Source: Chloroflexi bacterium bin20 (GTDB lineage: Bacteria > Chloroflexota > Anaerolineae > Aggregatilineales > Phototrophicaceae). Taken from it: DNA of 64,000 bases. The notes below the pieces were generated by a model that did not search any database, was not told the origin of the DNA, and was given only the letters and a program-made list of their open reading frames with translations. The position numbers were made by a program, and so were the translations under genes. Below are positions 19,067 to 28,769 of the stretch, in pieces; within the stretch, counting starts at the first letter, position 1; each line of letters begins with the position of its first letter. The DNA lies in the NCBI GenBank assembly GCA_002238485.1, contig MPMG01000002.1, positions 240,689 to 304,688 of the forward strand. The letters are read 5' to 3'.

Positions 19067-19111
19067 CGCGGGCAGGCGATTGATGCCCTGCAGCGAGTAT
19101 CGCCTGCCGCG
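19067..19111 (-). other. Large stem-loop between binding-protein and permease genes (importer 2)
   Basis: CGCGGGCAGGCGAT (19067-19080) pairs with ATCGCCTGCCGCG (19099-19111) with a single bulged base and an 18-nt loop. Its place matches the hairpins between binding-protein and permease genes in the other importers. Confidence 0.6.
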
Positions 19112-19128
19112 AGTACTGACTATTGCAA

Positions 19129-19194
19129 CCCCTCCCTCATCTTGGGGGCGCGTAGACACGGACCCGCCGGGGAGGGGCGTTGGGGTGGGGGTGA
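19129..19194. repeat. GC-rich dispersed repeat family C, copy at 19.1 kb
   Basis: Begins CCCCTCCCTCATCTTGGGGG and ends GGGGAGGGGCGTTGGGGTGG. A related unit lies at 39525-39562. Confidence 0.5.
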
Positions 19195-19208
19195 AGTTCG
19201 TATGGACA

Positions 19209-20672
19209 TTACTCCATCTGGAAGTCGCAGGTCCATTCGTTTTCGGCGATGACGACGCGCGCTTCGCGGGTCATCAGGCGGTCTTCTTCAGCGATCAACG
19301 TCTCGAGGTCGATCTGGTCAGTGAAGTACTCCTGCATGAGGCGGCGGTGGTCTTCACCATAACGGCGGCTGAGGCGCGGGTCGGGGTCTTTCAGCGCGCG
19401 GATGGGCAGCTCCAGGAAAGCCAGGGTCGGCTTGAGCGCGTCCGGCACATCCAGCCCCTTCTGCGTGGGGATGCTGCGCGGCGATTCGGTTACGACGCGT
19501 CCCCATTGCGGCTGGGCGGTCAAGTACATGAAGAAGTCGATGACCTGGTCTTCTATGCCTTCGCGGCGCGCGCGATCGGTCATGGTGAAGCCGGCCGTGA
19601 AGCCGCCGACCAGGTAGGAGCTGTCATTGTTGGCGGCGTGCGGGCTGGTGGTTTCGGTAATAGGCGGGAAGTAGCTGATGCCCCAGTTGAAATCGGCGTC
19701 GCGGGTTACATTGAGAGTCTGGCTGGCGGCATTGCCCAGCAAGAACGGTACCTCGCCGGTGATGAACAGGCGATAGGCTTCGTCCCAGGTCATGGTCGCA
19801 TAACCGTCCACCCAGGTCGGCTCGAAGTCGGCCAGCAGCTGCAGCCAATCGGCGAAAGCATCGTCGTTGGCGCTGATCAAGCCATTTTGAATGGCGCAGG
19901 CGAATTCGCGCTGGTTCAAGGCGTGCCAGCTTGCGCCCGGCTCCCACCAGCTTTCGATGTGGTCGATGTAGAAGCTGGTCAGGCTGGTGCCATCAAACCA
20001 GTTGTAGGTATAGGGCGTGGCGGTGGACATGCTCATGGCCAAAGGCTCGTAGCCGGCTTCTGCCAAAGCGCCCATCTCGTCGATCATCGTCTCCCAGTCT
20101 TGCCACAGCGAGTAGTCAATGTCGAATTCGGTGTCGATGCCGTTGGCTTCCAGCATGTCGATGTTATAGAAGAAGCCGACCGCCACCGCGTTCACGGTCA
20201 CGACATACTGGTTGCCGCTGCCGGTGTGGAAAGTCGTATTCCAGACGACATCGGGGATAGCGTCTGCCCAGCGTTCGTGGCCCGGCGTGCCTTCGGGAAT
20301 GTAGGGATTGGGCATCTCAATATAGTCATTGAGCGGCACATACCAGTCATTGCCCTGCTCTTGCCAGACGCGGATGTAATTGTTGACGATGATATGCGGC
20401 TCGTTTTGGCCATTGAAGACCGTGCTGCGCCATTGATCGCCCGAGATATTGTCCGGCGTGTCAATCAGCTCGATATTGACACCAGGATTCATGGCTTCGT
20501 ATTCGGCGACTACCTCGTTCATCAAGCTCGGCGGATTCGGATTGTTCTCGGTCGGTTCATCCGGGTAGTAGGCGCCGACGGTCGTAAAAATAGTGACTTC
20601 GTCCTGCGCCAGCCCGATCAATGCGCCAAAGACCAGCAAAACGAGCGAAACAAACAGCAAACGTTTGAACAT
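19209..20672 (-). CDS. Extracellular sugar-binding protein, family 1 (importer 2)
   Basis: 487 residues. A Sec signal peptide (MFKRLLFVSLVLLVFGALIG, cleavage probably after GLAQ) precedes a mature domain of the MalE-like fold, with AYRLFITGEVPFLLGN and the GGFTAGF region near the hinge. ATG preceded by GAGGAG. No lipobox cysteine, so it may be free or surface-associated. It serves the two permeases downstream; ligand unknown. Confidence 0.9.
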   Translation of the reverse strand: MFKRLLFVSLVLLVFGALIGLAQDEVTIFTTVGAYYPDEPTENNPNPPSLMNEVVAEYEAMNPGVNIELIDTPDNISGDQWRSTVFNGQNEPHIIVNNYIRVWQEQGNDWYVPLNDYIEMPNPYIPEGTPGHERWADAIPDVVWNTTFHTGSGNQYVVTVNAVAVGFFYNIDMLEANGIDTEFDIDYSLWQDWETMIDEMGALAEAGYEPLAMSMSTATPYTYNWFDGTSLTSFYIDHIESWWEPGASWHALNQREFACAIQNGLISANDDAFADWLQLLADFEPTWVDGYATMTWDEAYRLFITGEVPFLLGNAASQTLNVTRDADFNWGISYFPPITETTSPHAANNDSSYLVGGFTAGFTMTDRARREGIEDQVIDFFMYLTAQPQWGRVVTESPRSIPTQKGLDVPDALKPTLAFLELPIRALKDPDPRLSRRYGEDHRRLMQEYFTDQIDLETLIAEEDRLMTREARVVIAENEWTCDFQME

Positions 20673-20771
20673 CAGAAACTCCTCCTAAGCGATATGACAA
20701 GGCATGGAAAGACGACTTTCACACGCAAGGATAACCAATTTGCGCAGAGGCTGCAACGATTCCGAAAACTC

Positions 20772-20883
20772 GGGAGTGTCTATTTCCGTGTATGTTGGGC
20801 TTGCCCCATCCCCCAATCTGTCGTAGAAATCCGCGTGCGCCGTTGCCTCCCCCCGACTTTTCGGGGGACCGAGGGGGTGCCTG
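20772..20883. repeat. About 112-bp repeat unit containing family A core (copy 1)
   Basis: Reads from GGGAGTGTCTATTTCCGTG to the family A hairpin CCCCCCGACTTTTCGGGGG and its GAGGGGG tail. The reverse complement of 37971-38083 matches it over almost the whole length. The family A core alone recurs elsewhere. Confidence 0.8.
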
Positions 20884-20958
20884 TATCCAGCAAATTAGCC
20901 ACTCCCCGAAAACTCTTTGCGCCCGCTATCGTTCAAATTCGGGCGAGTCGCTGCGTCC

Positions 20959-22017
20959 CTACAACTCGCCCAAAAAGTCATGCAGCGCCGCATTGAACTC
21001 CGCCGCTTTTTCGACGAAGGGACTGTGTCCGCAATCGGCGAGGATGACCTCTTTCACACTGCCGCCAGCCTCCACATAGGCAGCGAGCACGGCTTTGGTC
21101 TGGGCGATCATGGGCTGGGGCGGGCAGACCTCGTCGCCGGGCCAACCCGGGATCACGCCCAGCTTGCCAAAGGTCGCCAGGTCGAAGAAAGACATATCGG
21201 CGATAACCTGGTCGCTGTCGCCGCGCAGCCACAAAACCGGCGGCTTATTCTCCAATGCAGCCAGGCGCAGCGGATCGGGCTGGTTGTTTGGCGCCATGGC
21301 GTTCAGCACGCCCCACCTGCCCGGCGCGACCTGGGGCCAATTGTCCGATGCCACGAAGTCGCCGGGATAATCTCGCTCGTCTGTGTGCGTGGTCAGCACG
21401 CTGCTCAACAAGTCTTCTTCGCGCGGGGAGATATAGCCTGGCTTCCAATAAAAGTTGTTCATGACATGGCGCGGCGTCATCTCACCATCGCCGCGTTCGC
21501 CATCGCGCAGCAGTTGCGAAAATTGTGGATTGGCGACTCCACCGCCACTGCCAGCAGCATCCTCGGCGCAGAGCCTGCCAGCCGCGTCTTTCGTCCCGCC
21601 AAATCCATAAGGCGAAACCGGCGCGACAAAGGCGGCGCTCAACAAGCGCTCTGGGGCATCGCCCAGCAACTGCCACAGCAGGCCGCCGCCCATCGAATGC
21701 CCGACCACATGCGCCTTCTCAATGTCCAGCGCGTCCATCAGCGCCAGCACATCATCGGACATATCCGCCATCCCGCGCGAGCCATCGACCACGGCTGCGG
21801 GGTCGGCATCGCCAAAGCCGCGTTGATCCAGCGCCACACAACGATATCCAGCCGGCATCGCCAGCATGGTCTCTTCCCAGAATGTTGCGGAGGTGAGGTT
21901 GCCATGTACGAAGACGACCGGCGTGCCCGCTTCGTCGCCACTGAACAAGACGCGTGTTGTCAGGCGTTTTGAAGCGATCGATCGCGCAGTGATGCCGGGT
22001 AGCGTGGGGACAGGCAT
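20959..22017 (-). CDS. Alpha/beta-hydrolase
   Basis: 352 residues from the ATG at 22017, which has TAGGAGC upstream; the track's extra 18 residues are unlikely. An alpha/beta-hydrolase fold with oxyanion segment VFVHGNLTSATFWEE, nucleophile elbow GHSMGGG (serine about residue 105) and C-terminal catalytic histidine in DCGHSPFVEK. An insert of about 100 residues after the elbow forms a lid. Broadly like haloalkane dehalogenase or epoxide hydrolase relatives; the substrate cannot be inferred. Confidence 0.85.
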   Translation of the reverse strand: MPVPTLPGITARSIASKRLTTRVLFSGDEAGTPVVFVHGNLTSATFWEETMLAMPAGYRCVALDQRGFGDADPAAVVDGSRGMADMSDDVLALMDALDIEKAHVVGHSMGGGLLWQLLGDAPERLLSAAFVAPVSPYGFGGTKDAAGRLCAEDAAGSGGGVANPQFSQLLRDGERGDGEMTPRHVMNNFYWKPGYISPREEDLLSSVLTTHTDERDYPGDFVASDNWPQVAPGRWGVLNAMAPNNQPDPLRLAALENKPPVLWLRGDSDQVIADMSFFDLATFGKLGVIPGWPGDEVCPPQPMIAQTKAVLAAYVEAGGSVKEVILADCGHSPFVEKAAEFNAALHDFLGEL

Positions 22018-22161
22018 GGGATTGCTCCTAGTGGCTGGTGTCGCATACATTCTAGCATAATGGCAGCGCATGGCGTAAAAACTCCCTCCTCATCCTGATG
22101 GGGTTACTGAGAGGGTTGCCTCGCCCCTACGCGGCACATCATCCGAATTGGGAGTTGCGCT

Positions 22162-22193
22162 TCCCTCCGACCTGTCGGGGGACCGAGGGGAGT
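22162..22193. repeat. Dispersed palindromic repeat family A, copy at 22.2 kb
   Basis: CCCTCCGACCTGTCGGGGGA then CCGAGGGGAG. It lies in the 225-nt space between the hydrolase and the GH4 gene, which also holds degenerate family C and B fragments but no gene. Confidence 0.65.
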
Positions 22194-22242
22194 CCGCAGT
22201 TCAGCTTTTCCGTTACACTATCCAGCGACAAACGCAACCATA

Positions 22243-23634
22243 ATGGTGATCCCCATGGATACAGTTCCCTTCCCCAAAGTTGTCGTCATCGGCGCGGGCA
22301 GCCTGTTTTTCGGCCGCCAAGCCATCTGGCAGATGACGCAGTCCGAGCACCTGCGTTGTGGCTGTCTGGCGCTGGTCGACACCGACGCCGAGCGGCTCGA
22401 CAAAATGGGCAGACTGGCACAGCTGGTCGCCGCGGAAACTGGCGCGCCACTGCGTATCGAGGCACATACCAACTGGAAAGATGCGCTGCCGGGCGCAGAC
22501 TTCGTCGTGCTCAGCTTCGCGGTCGACACAGTGCGCTACCGCGGACTGGATTGCCAGATCAGCGCGCGTTATGGGCTGCGCATGTGCAGCGGCGACACCA
22601 TCGGGCCGGGCGGCATCATGCGTGCCTTGCGCGACCTGCCAGCCATCCTGGAATGCGCCAGCGATGTCGCCCGCCTCTGCCCGGATGCCTGGCTCATCAA
22701 TTACATCAATCCCAGCGCGGTCAATGGCATTGCCCTGGCTCGCTTCGCACCTGCCGTGAAGAGCTTCGCGCTTTGCGATTCGCTGCATATGCCGCATGTG
22801 AAGATTCGCTATGCTATCTTGGCTGGGCTGATCGACCATGCCAGCCAGTGGCATGCCGCGCTGGATGCCGACTTCGACCTGCGCATTGCCGGCGTCAATC
22901 ACTTTACCTGGTTGCTGCGCGCGCGCTATCAAGAACGCGATATCATGCCACAGATCGCCGACTCCATCCGCCGTCGTTCTGCCACAAGCGACCCGGCAGG
23001 CAAAGGCGCAAAAGCCCTGCACAACGATGCCATCACTTGCCAGCTAAGCGACATCTTCGGCTGCATCCCCGCCTGCACCGCCCACACCAAAGAATATGTG
23101 CGCTTTTATCAGGGACGGGGACTGCTGCCGGGCGAGATCCCGCCGCTGACCCTGTGGGAAACCGAAGCTCGTTATGCCCGCCATGCCGATATGTGGCGCG
23201 AAGTTGACGAGACGCTGAGTGGCGCCTTGCCCATCGACGGCTTCCTGAAGCGGCACGGACCCGACCATGCCACCGATATCATCGAAACCATGGTGGGCGG
23301 GCTGAGGCGTCCGTATTACATCAACACAGCCAATAATGGCGCTGTCGGCAATCTGGGCGATGACGCCTTTCTGGAGCTGCTCTGCGATGTGGATGGGCAG
23401 GGTCCGCGACCGCGACCGGTGGGCGATATGCCGCTGGGCCTGCGCGGGATGACGCAGTTGGTGCTGGATACGCATGAATTGACAGCCGAGGCGGTGGCAA
23501 AGGGCGATTATGCTACCCTGCGGCGCGCCATCATGACCGACCCGCTGACGAACGCAATCGAAGATGCCGATGCCATATTGCGCGATCTGCTGGCGGCACA
23601 GCGGGATGCGCTGCCTGCGCCGTTTCGAGTGTAG
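22243..23634 (+). CDS. Glycoside hydrolase family 4 (NAD-dependent alpha-glycosidase/galacturonidase type)
   Basis: 463 residues; an ATG at 22255 (MDTVPFPK...) is an equally good start. N-terminal Rossmann motif VVVIGAGSLFF binds NAD. GH4 hallmarks follow: INYINPSAVN, then ALCDSLH and GVNHFTW, whose cysteine and histidine correspond to the metal ligands of the family. GH4 enzymes cleave glycosides by an oxidation-elimination mechanism using NAD and Mn2+. The lack of a PTS system suggests unphosphorylated substrates, as in alpha-galactosidase or galacturonidase members. Family sure, substrate not. Confidence 0.9.
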   Translation: MVIPMDTVPFPKVVVIGAGSLFFGRQAIWQMTQSEHLRCGCLALVDTDAERLDKMGRLAQLVAAETGAPLRIEAHTNWKDALPGADFVVLSFAVDTVRYRGLDCQISARYGLRMCSGDTIGPGGIMRALRDLPAILECASDVARLCPDAWLINYINPSAVNGIALARFAPAVKSFALCDSLHMPHVKIRYAILAGLIDHASQWHAALDADFDLRIAGVNHFTWLLRARYQERDIMPQIADSIRRRSATSDPAGKGAKALHNDAITCQLSDIFGCIPACTAHTKEYVRFYQGRGLLPGEIPPLTLWETEARYARHADMWREVDETLSGALPIDGFLKRHGPDHATDIIETMVGGLRRPYYINTANNGAVGNLGDDAFLELLCDVDGQGPRPRPVGDMPLGLRGMTQLVLDTHELTAEAVAKGDYATLRRAIMTDPLTNAIEDADAILRDLLAAQRDALPAPFRV

Positions 23635-23654
23635 GGACGATACTTGTCTCGCCC
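23631..23654. repeat. Dispersed palindromic repeat family B, copy at 23.6 kb
   Basis: GTAGGGACGATACTTGTCTC followed by GCCC overlaps the GH4 stop codon; a second partial unit (GGGCGACCC) follows at about 23676. Confidence 0.65.
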
Positions 23655-23799
23655 AACTATTTCGGGCGAATTGACGGGCGACCCAAGGCCCCCTCCCCAC
23701 AGATTCCACTCGCATGACGTACTTGGACTTGCTTCTGTGGTAAAACAAGCAGCACAAGATTCATCCGCTCATCCCGAGGCCGGGACCGAAGGAGCTTGC

Positions 23800-25884
23800 A
23801 TGCCTGCCACCATCATCCTGGCAGTCGATATCGGCGGCACGTTCACCGACATTGTCGCGCTCGACAAACAGGGCGCGCGCATCGCAGTCGAAAAGCTGCT
23901 GACCACTTATCCCGATCCCTCGGTCGCGGTCAGCCAAGGCCTGCGCAGCCTGCTGGAGCGCGAGAGGTTCCCGCCCGAGTCGCTTCGCTATGTTGTGCAT
24001 GGCACCACGCTGATCGCCAATACGTTGATCGAACGGACAGGCGCAAAGACCGCCCTGCTGGCCACGGCTGGCTTCCGCGATGCCATCGAGATCGGCAACG
24101 AGGGGCGTTATGACATGTATGATCTGGCGCTACAGAAGCCACAGCCGCTTGCGCCGCGACATTTGCGATTTGATGTGCCAGAGCGCATGCTGGCGGATGG
24201 CCGAGTCTACAAGCCGCTGGACGAAGAAGCGCTGCGAGACATCTGCCGCCATCTGCGCGGGTTGGAGATAGAAGCGGTCGGCATCTGCTTCTTGCACGCC
24301 TATACCAACCCAGCCCACGAAGCGCTGGCGCTGCAAATCGCGCGCGAAGAATTGCCCGAGGCGGCCGTATCCGCATCGCACCTGGTTGCGCCCGGCATGC
24401 GCGAATATCCACGCACGTCCACCACCATCGCCAATGCCTATGTCCAGCCCATCACCAAGCACTATCTGACGCGACTGGAGCGCGACCTGCAGGCGGCGCG
24501 CATCGCCGCTCCCCTGAATATCATGCTCAGCAGCGGCGGCACGACCACTGTGGCGGCAGCGCGCAACTTTCCCATCCGCCTGGTGGAAAGCGGGCCGGCT
24601 GGCGGCGCGCTGGCTGGCGTCTATTGGGGGCGCTTGCTGGGGCAGCGCGATGTGCTGGCATTCGACATGGGCGGCACCACAGCCAAAGCCGCTCTCACAC
24701 GACATGGCGAACTGGCCATCAGCAACCAGTCCGAGGTGGCGCATGTGCATCGCTTCAAACGTGGCAGTGGCTTGCCTCTGATGGTGCCGATGATCGAACT
24801 GATCGAAATTGGCGCGGGCGGTGGCAGCATCGCCAGGCTCAACGCGCTGGGCTTGCCGACTGTGGGGCCGCAGAGCGCTGGCAGCTCGCCGGGACCAGCC
24901 GCCTATCAACTGGGCGGGACGCAGCCGACCGTCACCGATGCCGATTTGCTGCTGGGTTACTTGAATCCCGATTATTTTGCTGGCGGCGCGATCCAACTGG
25001 ACGCCGATGCCGCGCGGACAGCCTACACCAATCTGGCATCCGCGCTGGATATGCCGCTGGAGCGCATGGCTTGGGGCGTGCATCAACTGGTCAACGAGAA
25101 CATGGCTGCCGCAGCGCGCGTGCATGCGGCCGAGCGTGGGCTGGAGATCCGGCGCTATTGCATGGTGGCGACCGGCGGCGCAGGACCCGTGCATGCTTGT
25201 GGCGTGGCCAACGGCTTGGGCATAGAGCGCATCATCATCCCGCCGCTGGCTGGCGTGGGCAGCGCCTTTGGTTTCCTCACCGCGCCTATCGCCTTCGACT
25301 TTACGCGCAGCTATGTCAGGGTGCTCAGCGACATCGACCTGGACGCGCTCAACACCATTCTGCGGGGGCTGGAGCGGGACGGCACACAAATTGTGCAGGC
25401 GGCTGGCGTATCCGCCGCCGATATTCGCGTGCAACTGACTATCGACATGCGTTATGTCGGGCAGGGCTATGAAGTGCGTGTGCCTTTCCCCATGGAGACC
25501 TTGACGCGCGCGCATATCCAGCGCATGCAAGGAGTCTTTGAAAGCGAATACCGCGCCTTCTATGGGCAGCTTGCGGAAGGCGTGCCTATCGAAGCCGTCA
25601 ATTGGCGCGTGCTCATCAGCGGTCCACAGCCGCAGGTGGAAAGCCCGCCCCCACCCCAGAGCGGCCAACACGAACCCGTGACTATGCGTCCCCTGCGTTT
25701 TTCTCCCGATGCCGAACCTGTGCCCACTCCCGTGTATCGCCGCCAGCAATTGGCAGCCGGCTGGTCGGAGCGGGGCCCGCTGATTATTGAAGAAGCGGCC
25801 TCAACGACTGTCGCGTTGCCGGGCTGGTCGGCGCAACTGGCGGATGGCGCTTGCTTGCTGCTGACGAAAGACGGGGCTGGATAA
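23800..25884 (+). CDS. hyuA: Hydantoinase/oxoprolinase subunit A (HyuA family)
   Basis: 694 residues from the ATG at 23800, preceded by GAAGGAGC; the track's upstream extension of 52 residues is not supported. Actin/ASKHA-type ATPase domain with phosphate-1 motif AVDIGGTFTDIVA at the N-terminus and a second DMGGTTAKAAL segment near residue 290. Family members hydrolyse cyclic amides such as hydantoins or 5-oxoproline, or carboxylate ketones, with ATP. It is followed 39 nt later by hyuB. Confidence 0.92.
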   Translation: MPATIILAVDIGGTFTDIVALDKQGARIAVEKLLTTYPDPSVAVSQGLRSLLERERFPPESLRYVVHGTTLIANTLIERTGAKTALLATAGFRDAIEIGNEGRYDMYDLALQKPQPLAPRHLRFDVPERMLADGRVYKPLDEEALRDICRHLRGLEIEAVGICFLHAYTNPAHEALALQIAREELPEAAVSASHLVAPGMREYPRTSTTIANAYVQPITKHYLTRLERDLQAARIAAPLNIMLSSGGTTTVAAARNFPIRLVESGPAGGALAGVYWGRLLGQRDVLAFDMGGTTAKAALTRHGELAISNQSEVAHVHRFKRGSGLPLMVPMIELIEIGAGGGSIARLNALGLPTVGPQSAGSSPGPAAYQLGGTQPTVTDADLLLGYLNPDYFAGGAIQLDADAARTAYTNLASALDMPLERMAWGVHQLVNENMAAAARVHAAERGLEIRRYCMVATGGAGPVHACGVANGLGIERIIIPPLAGVGSAFGFLTAPIAFDFTRSYVRVLSDIDLDALNTILRGLERDGTQIVQAAGVSAADIRVQLTIDMRYVGQGYEVRVPFPMETLTRAHIQRMQGVFESEYRAFYGQLAEGVPIEAVNWRVLISGPQPQVESPPPPQSGQHEPVTMRPLRFSPDAEPVPTPVYRRQQLAAGWSERGPLIIEEAASTTVALPGWSAQLADGACLLLTKDGAG

Positions 25885-25923
25885 TAGCATGGACAAATCG
25901 CTAGTGGCAAAGGCAGACAGAAC

Positions 25924-27576
25924 ATGATCGACCCCATCACGCTGGAAGTGATCTGGCGGCGGCTCATCTCGGTCGTGGATGAACAGGCGGCTGCGCTCAT
26001 TCACAGCTCGTTCACGACTGTCGTGCGCGAGGCGGGCGATTTGTCGGCGGGCGTATTCGACAGGGCTGGCAATATGGTGGCGCAGTCGGTCACTGGCACG
26101 CCCGGGCACATCAACACCATGGCGAATTGTGTGCGCAAGTTCATCGTGCCGCAGCATCCAATCGACACGCTGCAACCTGGCGACACCTTGATCACCAACG
26201 ACCCATGGGAAGCCAGCGGACATCTCTTTGATCTGACAATCGTATCGCCTGTTTTTTATCGTGGGCGGGGCGTAGCTTTTTTCGCCAGCACCTGCCACGC
26301 GGTCGATATTGGCGGCGCAACCATGGGCGGCGATGCGCGCTCGGTGCACGAAGAAGGGCTGGCCATCCCGCTGATGAAGCTCTTCAAAGCGGGCAAAGCC
26401 AACCAGGAACTTTTTGATATCATCCGCGCCAATGTGCGTGTGCCCGACCAGGTCATCGGCGATATCTATGCGCAGGAAGTCGGCAACCAGGTCGGCGCGC
26501 ACAAGTTAATCGAGATGCTGGACGAGTATGACCTGCCCGATATTGAAGAAGTCTCCGCGTCCATTTTGCGCCGAACGGAAGCGGCTGTGCGCGCTGCCAT
26601 CCGCGACCTTCCCGATGGCAGCTGCCGCAACACCATCCAGATCGATGGCTTCGATGCTCCGCTGACCATCGCCTGCGAGATCACGGTGGCGGGAGACGAA
26701 TTGCGCGTTGATTACGCCGGCAGCTCGCCCCAGGTCGACCGTGGCATCAATGTCGTGCTCAATTACACGCATGCCTATACCACCTACACCTTGATGGCTG
26801 CGCTTGCGCCGGGCATCCCCAACAACGAAGGCGCTTTTCGTCCCATCCAGGTCAGCGCGCCCACAGGCAGCATATTGAATTGCCGCCGCCCGGCGCCGGT
26901 CAGCGCGCGTCATCTGATCGGTCATTTTGTCAGCCAGCCGCTGCTGACGGCGCTGGCACAGATCGTGCCGCAGCGCGTGATCGCCAATGGCTCGGCCGGC
27001 TTGTGGAATACAATGATGGACGGCCTGGACGCGGATGGCGAGGAGTTCGCCTACATTTTCTTTTCGGCCGGCGGCATGGGGGCGGCGCAGGACCGTGATG
27101 GGCTGTCCGCAACCGCCTTCCCCAGCGGCATCATGGGCGTGCCAGTCGAAGCCATCGAAACAGCAGCGCCCTTGCTGATGCACCGGCGCGAGCTGCGCGT
27201 TGATTCGGGTGGGGCTGGGCAATTCCGTGGCGGCCTGGGGCAAGTGATGGAGCTGGAGATCATCACCGGCGCGCCAGCCACGCACAGCTGCATGTACGAC
27301 CGCACCAAGCGACCGGCGCTGGGCTTGCAGGGAGGGCGGTCAGGCTCACCTGGCAAAGTCAGCTTGTCGGATGGCACAGAACCGCATCCCAAGAGCCATT
27401 ACAGCTTGCAGCCGGGGCAGCGCGTGATCTTGGAGCTGCCGGGCGGTGGTGGCTTTGGCGATCCATCCCAGCGCGATCTACGGCACGTGCTGGACGATGT
27501 GCGTGCGGGATATGTGTCCAGCGAGGCGGCCGCGCGCGATTATGGCGTGGTCATTGACGACATAGAAGTTGAATGA
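25924..27576 (+). CDS. hyuB: Hydantoinase/oxoprolinase subunit B (HyuB family)
   Basis: 550 residues, ATG start. The N-terminus DPITLEVIWRRLISVVDEQA and the central ITNDPWEASGH motif are characteristic of subunit B, as is the GGGGFGDP near the C-terminus. It forms a heteromeric enzyme with the upstream hyuA. Length is usual. Substrate not determinable; a purely catabolic role fits the setting. Confidence 0.93.
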   Translation: MIDPITLEVIWRRLISVVDEQAAALIHSSFTTVVREAGDLSAGVFDRAGNMVAQSVTGTPGHINTMANCVRKFIVPQHPIDTLQPGDTLITNDPWEASGHLFDLTIVSPVFYRGRGVAFFASTCHAVDIGGATMGGDARSVHEEGLAIPLMKLFKAGKANQELFDIIRANVRVPDQVIGDIYAQEVGNQVGAHKLIEMLDEYDLPDIEEVSASILRRTEAAVRAAIRDLPDGSCRNTIQIDGFDAPLTIACEITVAGDELRVDYAGSSPQVDRGINVVLNYTHAYTTYTLMAALAPGIPNNEGAFRPIQVSAPTGSILNCRRPAPVSARHLIGHFVSQPLLTALAQIVPQRVIANGSAGLWNTMMDGLDADGEEFAYIFFSAGGMGAAQDRDGLSATAFPSGIMGVPVEAIETAAPLLMHRRELRVDSGGAGQFRGGLGQVMELEIITGAPATHSCMYDRTKRPALGLQGGRSGSPGKVSLSDGTEPHPKSHYSLQPGQRVILELPGGGGFGDPSQRDLRHVLDDVRAGYVSSEAAARDYGVVIDDIEVE

Positions 27577-27650
27577 TTGAAACCGCTTGGTCCCCCATCT
27601 GAACAGGCGAAGCAAACATACTCCCATCCAGATGAAGAGGCTGAGGAGGG

Positions 27651-28085
27651 CTACTCTCGCGCGGCATTCAGTACAGCCAGCGCCTTGCGAGCGATGGACA
27701 CGGTCGGATTGGCACTGGTGCCCGGCGCGCGTTCCATCAGGACTTCCAGAAAGAATTCGTCCACAGCAAAGAGCGCGACCGACCCGTACAGACCGCGACC
27801 CAGTACATGCGGCTGCGGAAAATCTTCAATGGAGTTTTCTTCCTCGATGCCCTCGCGGATATCTTTCATCCGCAGGTAATGCGCCATAGCATATTCCGCC
27901 GAGTCGAATTGCGCGAAAGTCATCTGGAAGTTGTTCGCCATCTGATCAATATACGCGACACGGAAACCGCGCCCATTCTGAATGTTGCGCGGGGCGCCTA
28001 CGCCCTCATCAAAGCGTGAAAGGTCGCGCCGCCACTGCGTATTGGTGATGATCTGATTGGGCAGGCTGTCGAGCACAACCTGCAA
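27651..28085 (-). CDS. Second domain of a lipoprotein, separated from the first by an in-frame TGA
   Basis: 144 residues in the track from a TTG at 28085. It is in the same reading frame as the lipoprotein that ends at 28095, with only the TGA and three codons between them and no ATG or RBS of its own. It repeats the neighbour's motif: GRGLYGSVALFAVDEFFLEV against GSGLYGSFALFQIDNYFFEV. The two are therefore tandem copies of one domain. Either the gene has suffered a nonsense change, or the base call is wrong, or the second domain is made by reinitiation. Function unknown. Confidence 0.55.
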   Translation of the reverse strand: MQVVLDSLPNQIITNTQWRRDLSRFDEGVGAPRNIQNGRGFRVAYIDQMANNFQMTFAQFDSAEYAMAHYLRMKDIREGIEEENSIEDFPQPHVLGRGLYGSVALFAVDEFFLEVLMERAPGTSANPTVSIARKALAVLNAARE

Positions 28086-28094
28086 GACATCTCT

Positions 28095-28769
28095 TCAACC
28101 GTCATCCATCGCCGAGCTGTCGGCAGCCGCTTCAAAGGCGCTGCGGTTGCGCTCGAAGAATTTGATCGTCTCGCTGGCTAGTGGTGTTAGAGGGCTGTTG
28201 GCGGTGGTGAAAATCTCGACATAGACTTCAAAGAAGTAATTGTCGATCTGGAAGAGCGCGAAAGAGCCATACAAGCCCGAGCCAAATGCGTTGGGACTGG
28301 GGAAGGCATCGTCCTGCTCCAGATCGACATCGGCGGAGCGCAGTCCGTGCTTGCGCTCAAACTCGGCGGCTGCGCCAGCTTCGTCGGAGAAGATAACGAA
28401 GTTAAGCAGCATCCTGCTGCCTTGCTGCGAGCCATAGGGGATAGCGCGACCGACAGCGGGACGGCGGATGCCACGGATATTGCGCACCTCCGCTTCGCCA
28501 CCCTCATATGGGCGCTTCCATTCTTCGACCGCAGGCAGGGGATCGGGCAACAGTTCAATCAGTTGCTCCATGATGCTCAAATTGACCTCGTAGGGATCAA
28601 CAAAGTCAGCTGGAGCAGGCGTCGGCGACGGCGTCGCGCTCGGTTCGGGCGTCGGCGTCGGCGTCGGCGTGATATCCAGACTGTCCTCCGGGCGGCAGCC
28701 GCTGAAAACCAACGCGGCGATCAAAGCCAATATCAGCAAGCCTCTCTGTCGAAAAGGAGTCCGATTCAT
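28095..28769 (-). CDS. Predicted lipoprotein with Thr-Pro linker, in a sugar-importer operon
   Basis: 224 residues. Signal peptide with lipobox-like VFSGC (cysteine about residue 25), then a TPTPTPTP-rich linker of about 25 residues that would extend the domain from the membrane, then an alpha/beta domain containing GSGLYGSFALFQIDNYFFEV. Its ATG overlaps the stop of the ABC ATPase gene by 4 nt, so it is made with the transporter. I do not recognise the domain family. It could be an accessory sugar-binding or cell-surface sensing component. Confidence 0.75.
   Translation of the reverse strand: MNRTPFRQRGLLILALIAALVFSGCRPEDSLDITPTPTPTPEPSATPSPTPAPADFVDPYEVNLSIMEQLIELLPDPLPAVEEWKRPYEGGEAEVRNIRGIRRPAVGRAIPYGSQQGSRMLLNFVIFSDEAGAAAEFERKHGLRSADVDLEQDDAFPSPNAFGSGLYGSFALFQIDNYFFEVYVEIFTTANSPLTPLASETIKFFERNRSAFEAAADSSAMDDG

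Noticed and set aside
19080-20996. 638-residue plus-strand ORF
   Set aside because: Antisense to a clear sugar-binding protein and running through repeats at both ends.
28640-28680. GGCGTC-type tandem repeat
   Set aside because: It encodes the Thr-Pro linker of the lipoprotein and needs no other explanation.
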